From NCBI GenBank assembly GCA_021814855.1, contig JAKAHQ010000135.1:1-5688 (forward strand): 5,688 nt of DNA. The letters are read 5' to 3'. Of this stretch, positions 5,524 through 5,688 are shown one piece after another (the stretch's first letter is position 1; each line of letters starts with the position of its first letter). The DNA is from Bacteroidota bacterium. GTDB taxonomy: Bacteria > Bacteroidota > Ignavibacteria > Ignavibacteriales > Melioribacteraceae. Under the pieces are notes generated by a model. It did no database searches and was not told where the DNA came from. It was given only the letters and a program-made list of their open reading frames with translations. The translations under genes and the position numbers were made by a program.

Positions 5524-5688
5524 ATGAAAACCGCAATATGTATTTTTGAAGACGATAAATACTCAAATTTTTTGCCGCTGGTTTATACCCGTCCTGTTTA
5601 TGATCTTCGATGTGGAATTCTAACTCTTAGAGAAAAAATAATCCGCCACTTCCCTTCCTCCAAGATTATACTTCATACCAGAAATTAT
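5524..5688 (+). CDS. GlmU-like sugar nucleotidyltransferase, N-terminal fragment
   Basis: The first 55 codons of a gene that runs off the right edge with an open frame. The protein begins MKTAICIFEDDKYSNFLPLV and continues with YTRPVYDLRCGILTLREKII (21-40), the pattern I recognise from the alternative bacterial GlmU-like family common in Bacteroidota and relatives: FED near residue 8-10, then PL.YTRP..DLR.G..TLREK. These proteins combine a nucleotidyltransferase domain with a left-handed beta-helix acyltransferase domain and are thought to act on glucosamine-1-phosphate for UDP-GlcNAc, the precursor of peptidoglycan and lipopolysaccharide. Full members have about 400 residues, so most of the gene, including the substrate sites, is missing. 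The ATG at 5524 is preferred over the adjacent GTG at 5521 because of AGGT at 5516-5519. It is transcribed away from the PASTA gene and probably shares its intergenic control region. Confidence 0.8.
   Translation, partial: MKTAICIFEDDKYSNFLPLVYTRPVYDLRCGILTLREKIIRHFPSSKIILHTRNY

Noticed and set aside
5369..5566. Minus-strand open frame of 65 codons spanning the PASTA/GlmU-like intergenic region
   Set aside because: It overlaps the start of both flanking genes in antisense or another frame, has no recognisable domain or ribosome binding site, and would sit over the clear divergent promoter region.

Overview
The window is a compact stretch of bacterial chromosome, AT-leaning (roughly 40% G+C by eye). 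It comes from a lineage that looks like the Bacteroidota/Chlorobiota/Ignavibacteriota group, and Ignavibacteriota is my best guess. Three things point there: the alternative GlmU-like sugar nucleotidyltransferase that begins at the right edge, the folP-cdaA pairing, and weak or absent Shine-Dalgarno sequences before several genes (parA, the CHAD gene, cdaA, the PASTA gene). No mobile element, phage gene, CRISPR array, rRNA or tRNA is visible. I could not run searches, so the taxonomic call is inference.

Layout. From right to left on the minus strand run seven co-directional genes: a membrane-anchored three-PASTA-repeat protein (4648-5385), ribulose-phosphate 3-epimerase rpe (3989-4651), a long-form dihydropteroate synthase folP (2712-3893), a membrane diadenylate cyclase cdaA/dacA (1889-2719), a short CHAD-domain protein (1416-1868), a UPF0173-type metallo-beta-lactamase-fold hydrolase (723-1400), and the chromosome-partitioning ATPase parA/soj (1-693, C-terminus cut by the window edge). 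Junctions are tight: a 4-nt overlap (PASTA/rpe), an 8-nt overlap (folP/cdaA) and gaps of 15-29 nt downstream. The only sizeable internal gap is 95 nt, between rpe and folP. On the plus strand at the right edge (5524 onward) the divergent GlmU-like gene begins.

How the genes may work together. The order suggests one or two long operons mixing housekeeping functions: pentose phosphate pathway (rpe), folate (folP), c-di-AMP signalling (cdaA), possible polyphosphate binding (CHAD) and chromosome segregation (parA). Envelope-linked functions (PASTA protein, c-di-AMP, GlmU-like enzyme) cluster around the divergent intergenic region 5386-5523. The most noteworthy non-coding signal is there: a good sigma70-like promoter whose predicted start coincides with the PASTA ATG (possible leaderless mRNA), with a palindrome inside its spacer and a second inverted repeat of the same pentamer 30 bp upstream. 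Nothing in the window looks like a wholly new system. The most interesting points are this promoter architecture, the kinase-less PASTA protein, the half-size CHAD protein next to cdaA, and the N-terminal extension on FolP.
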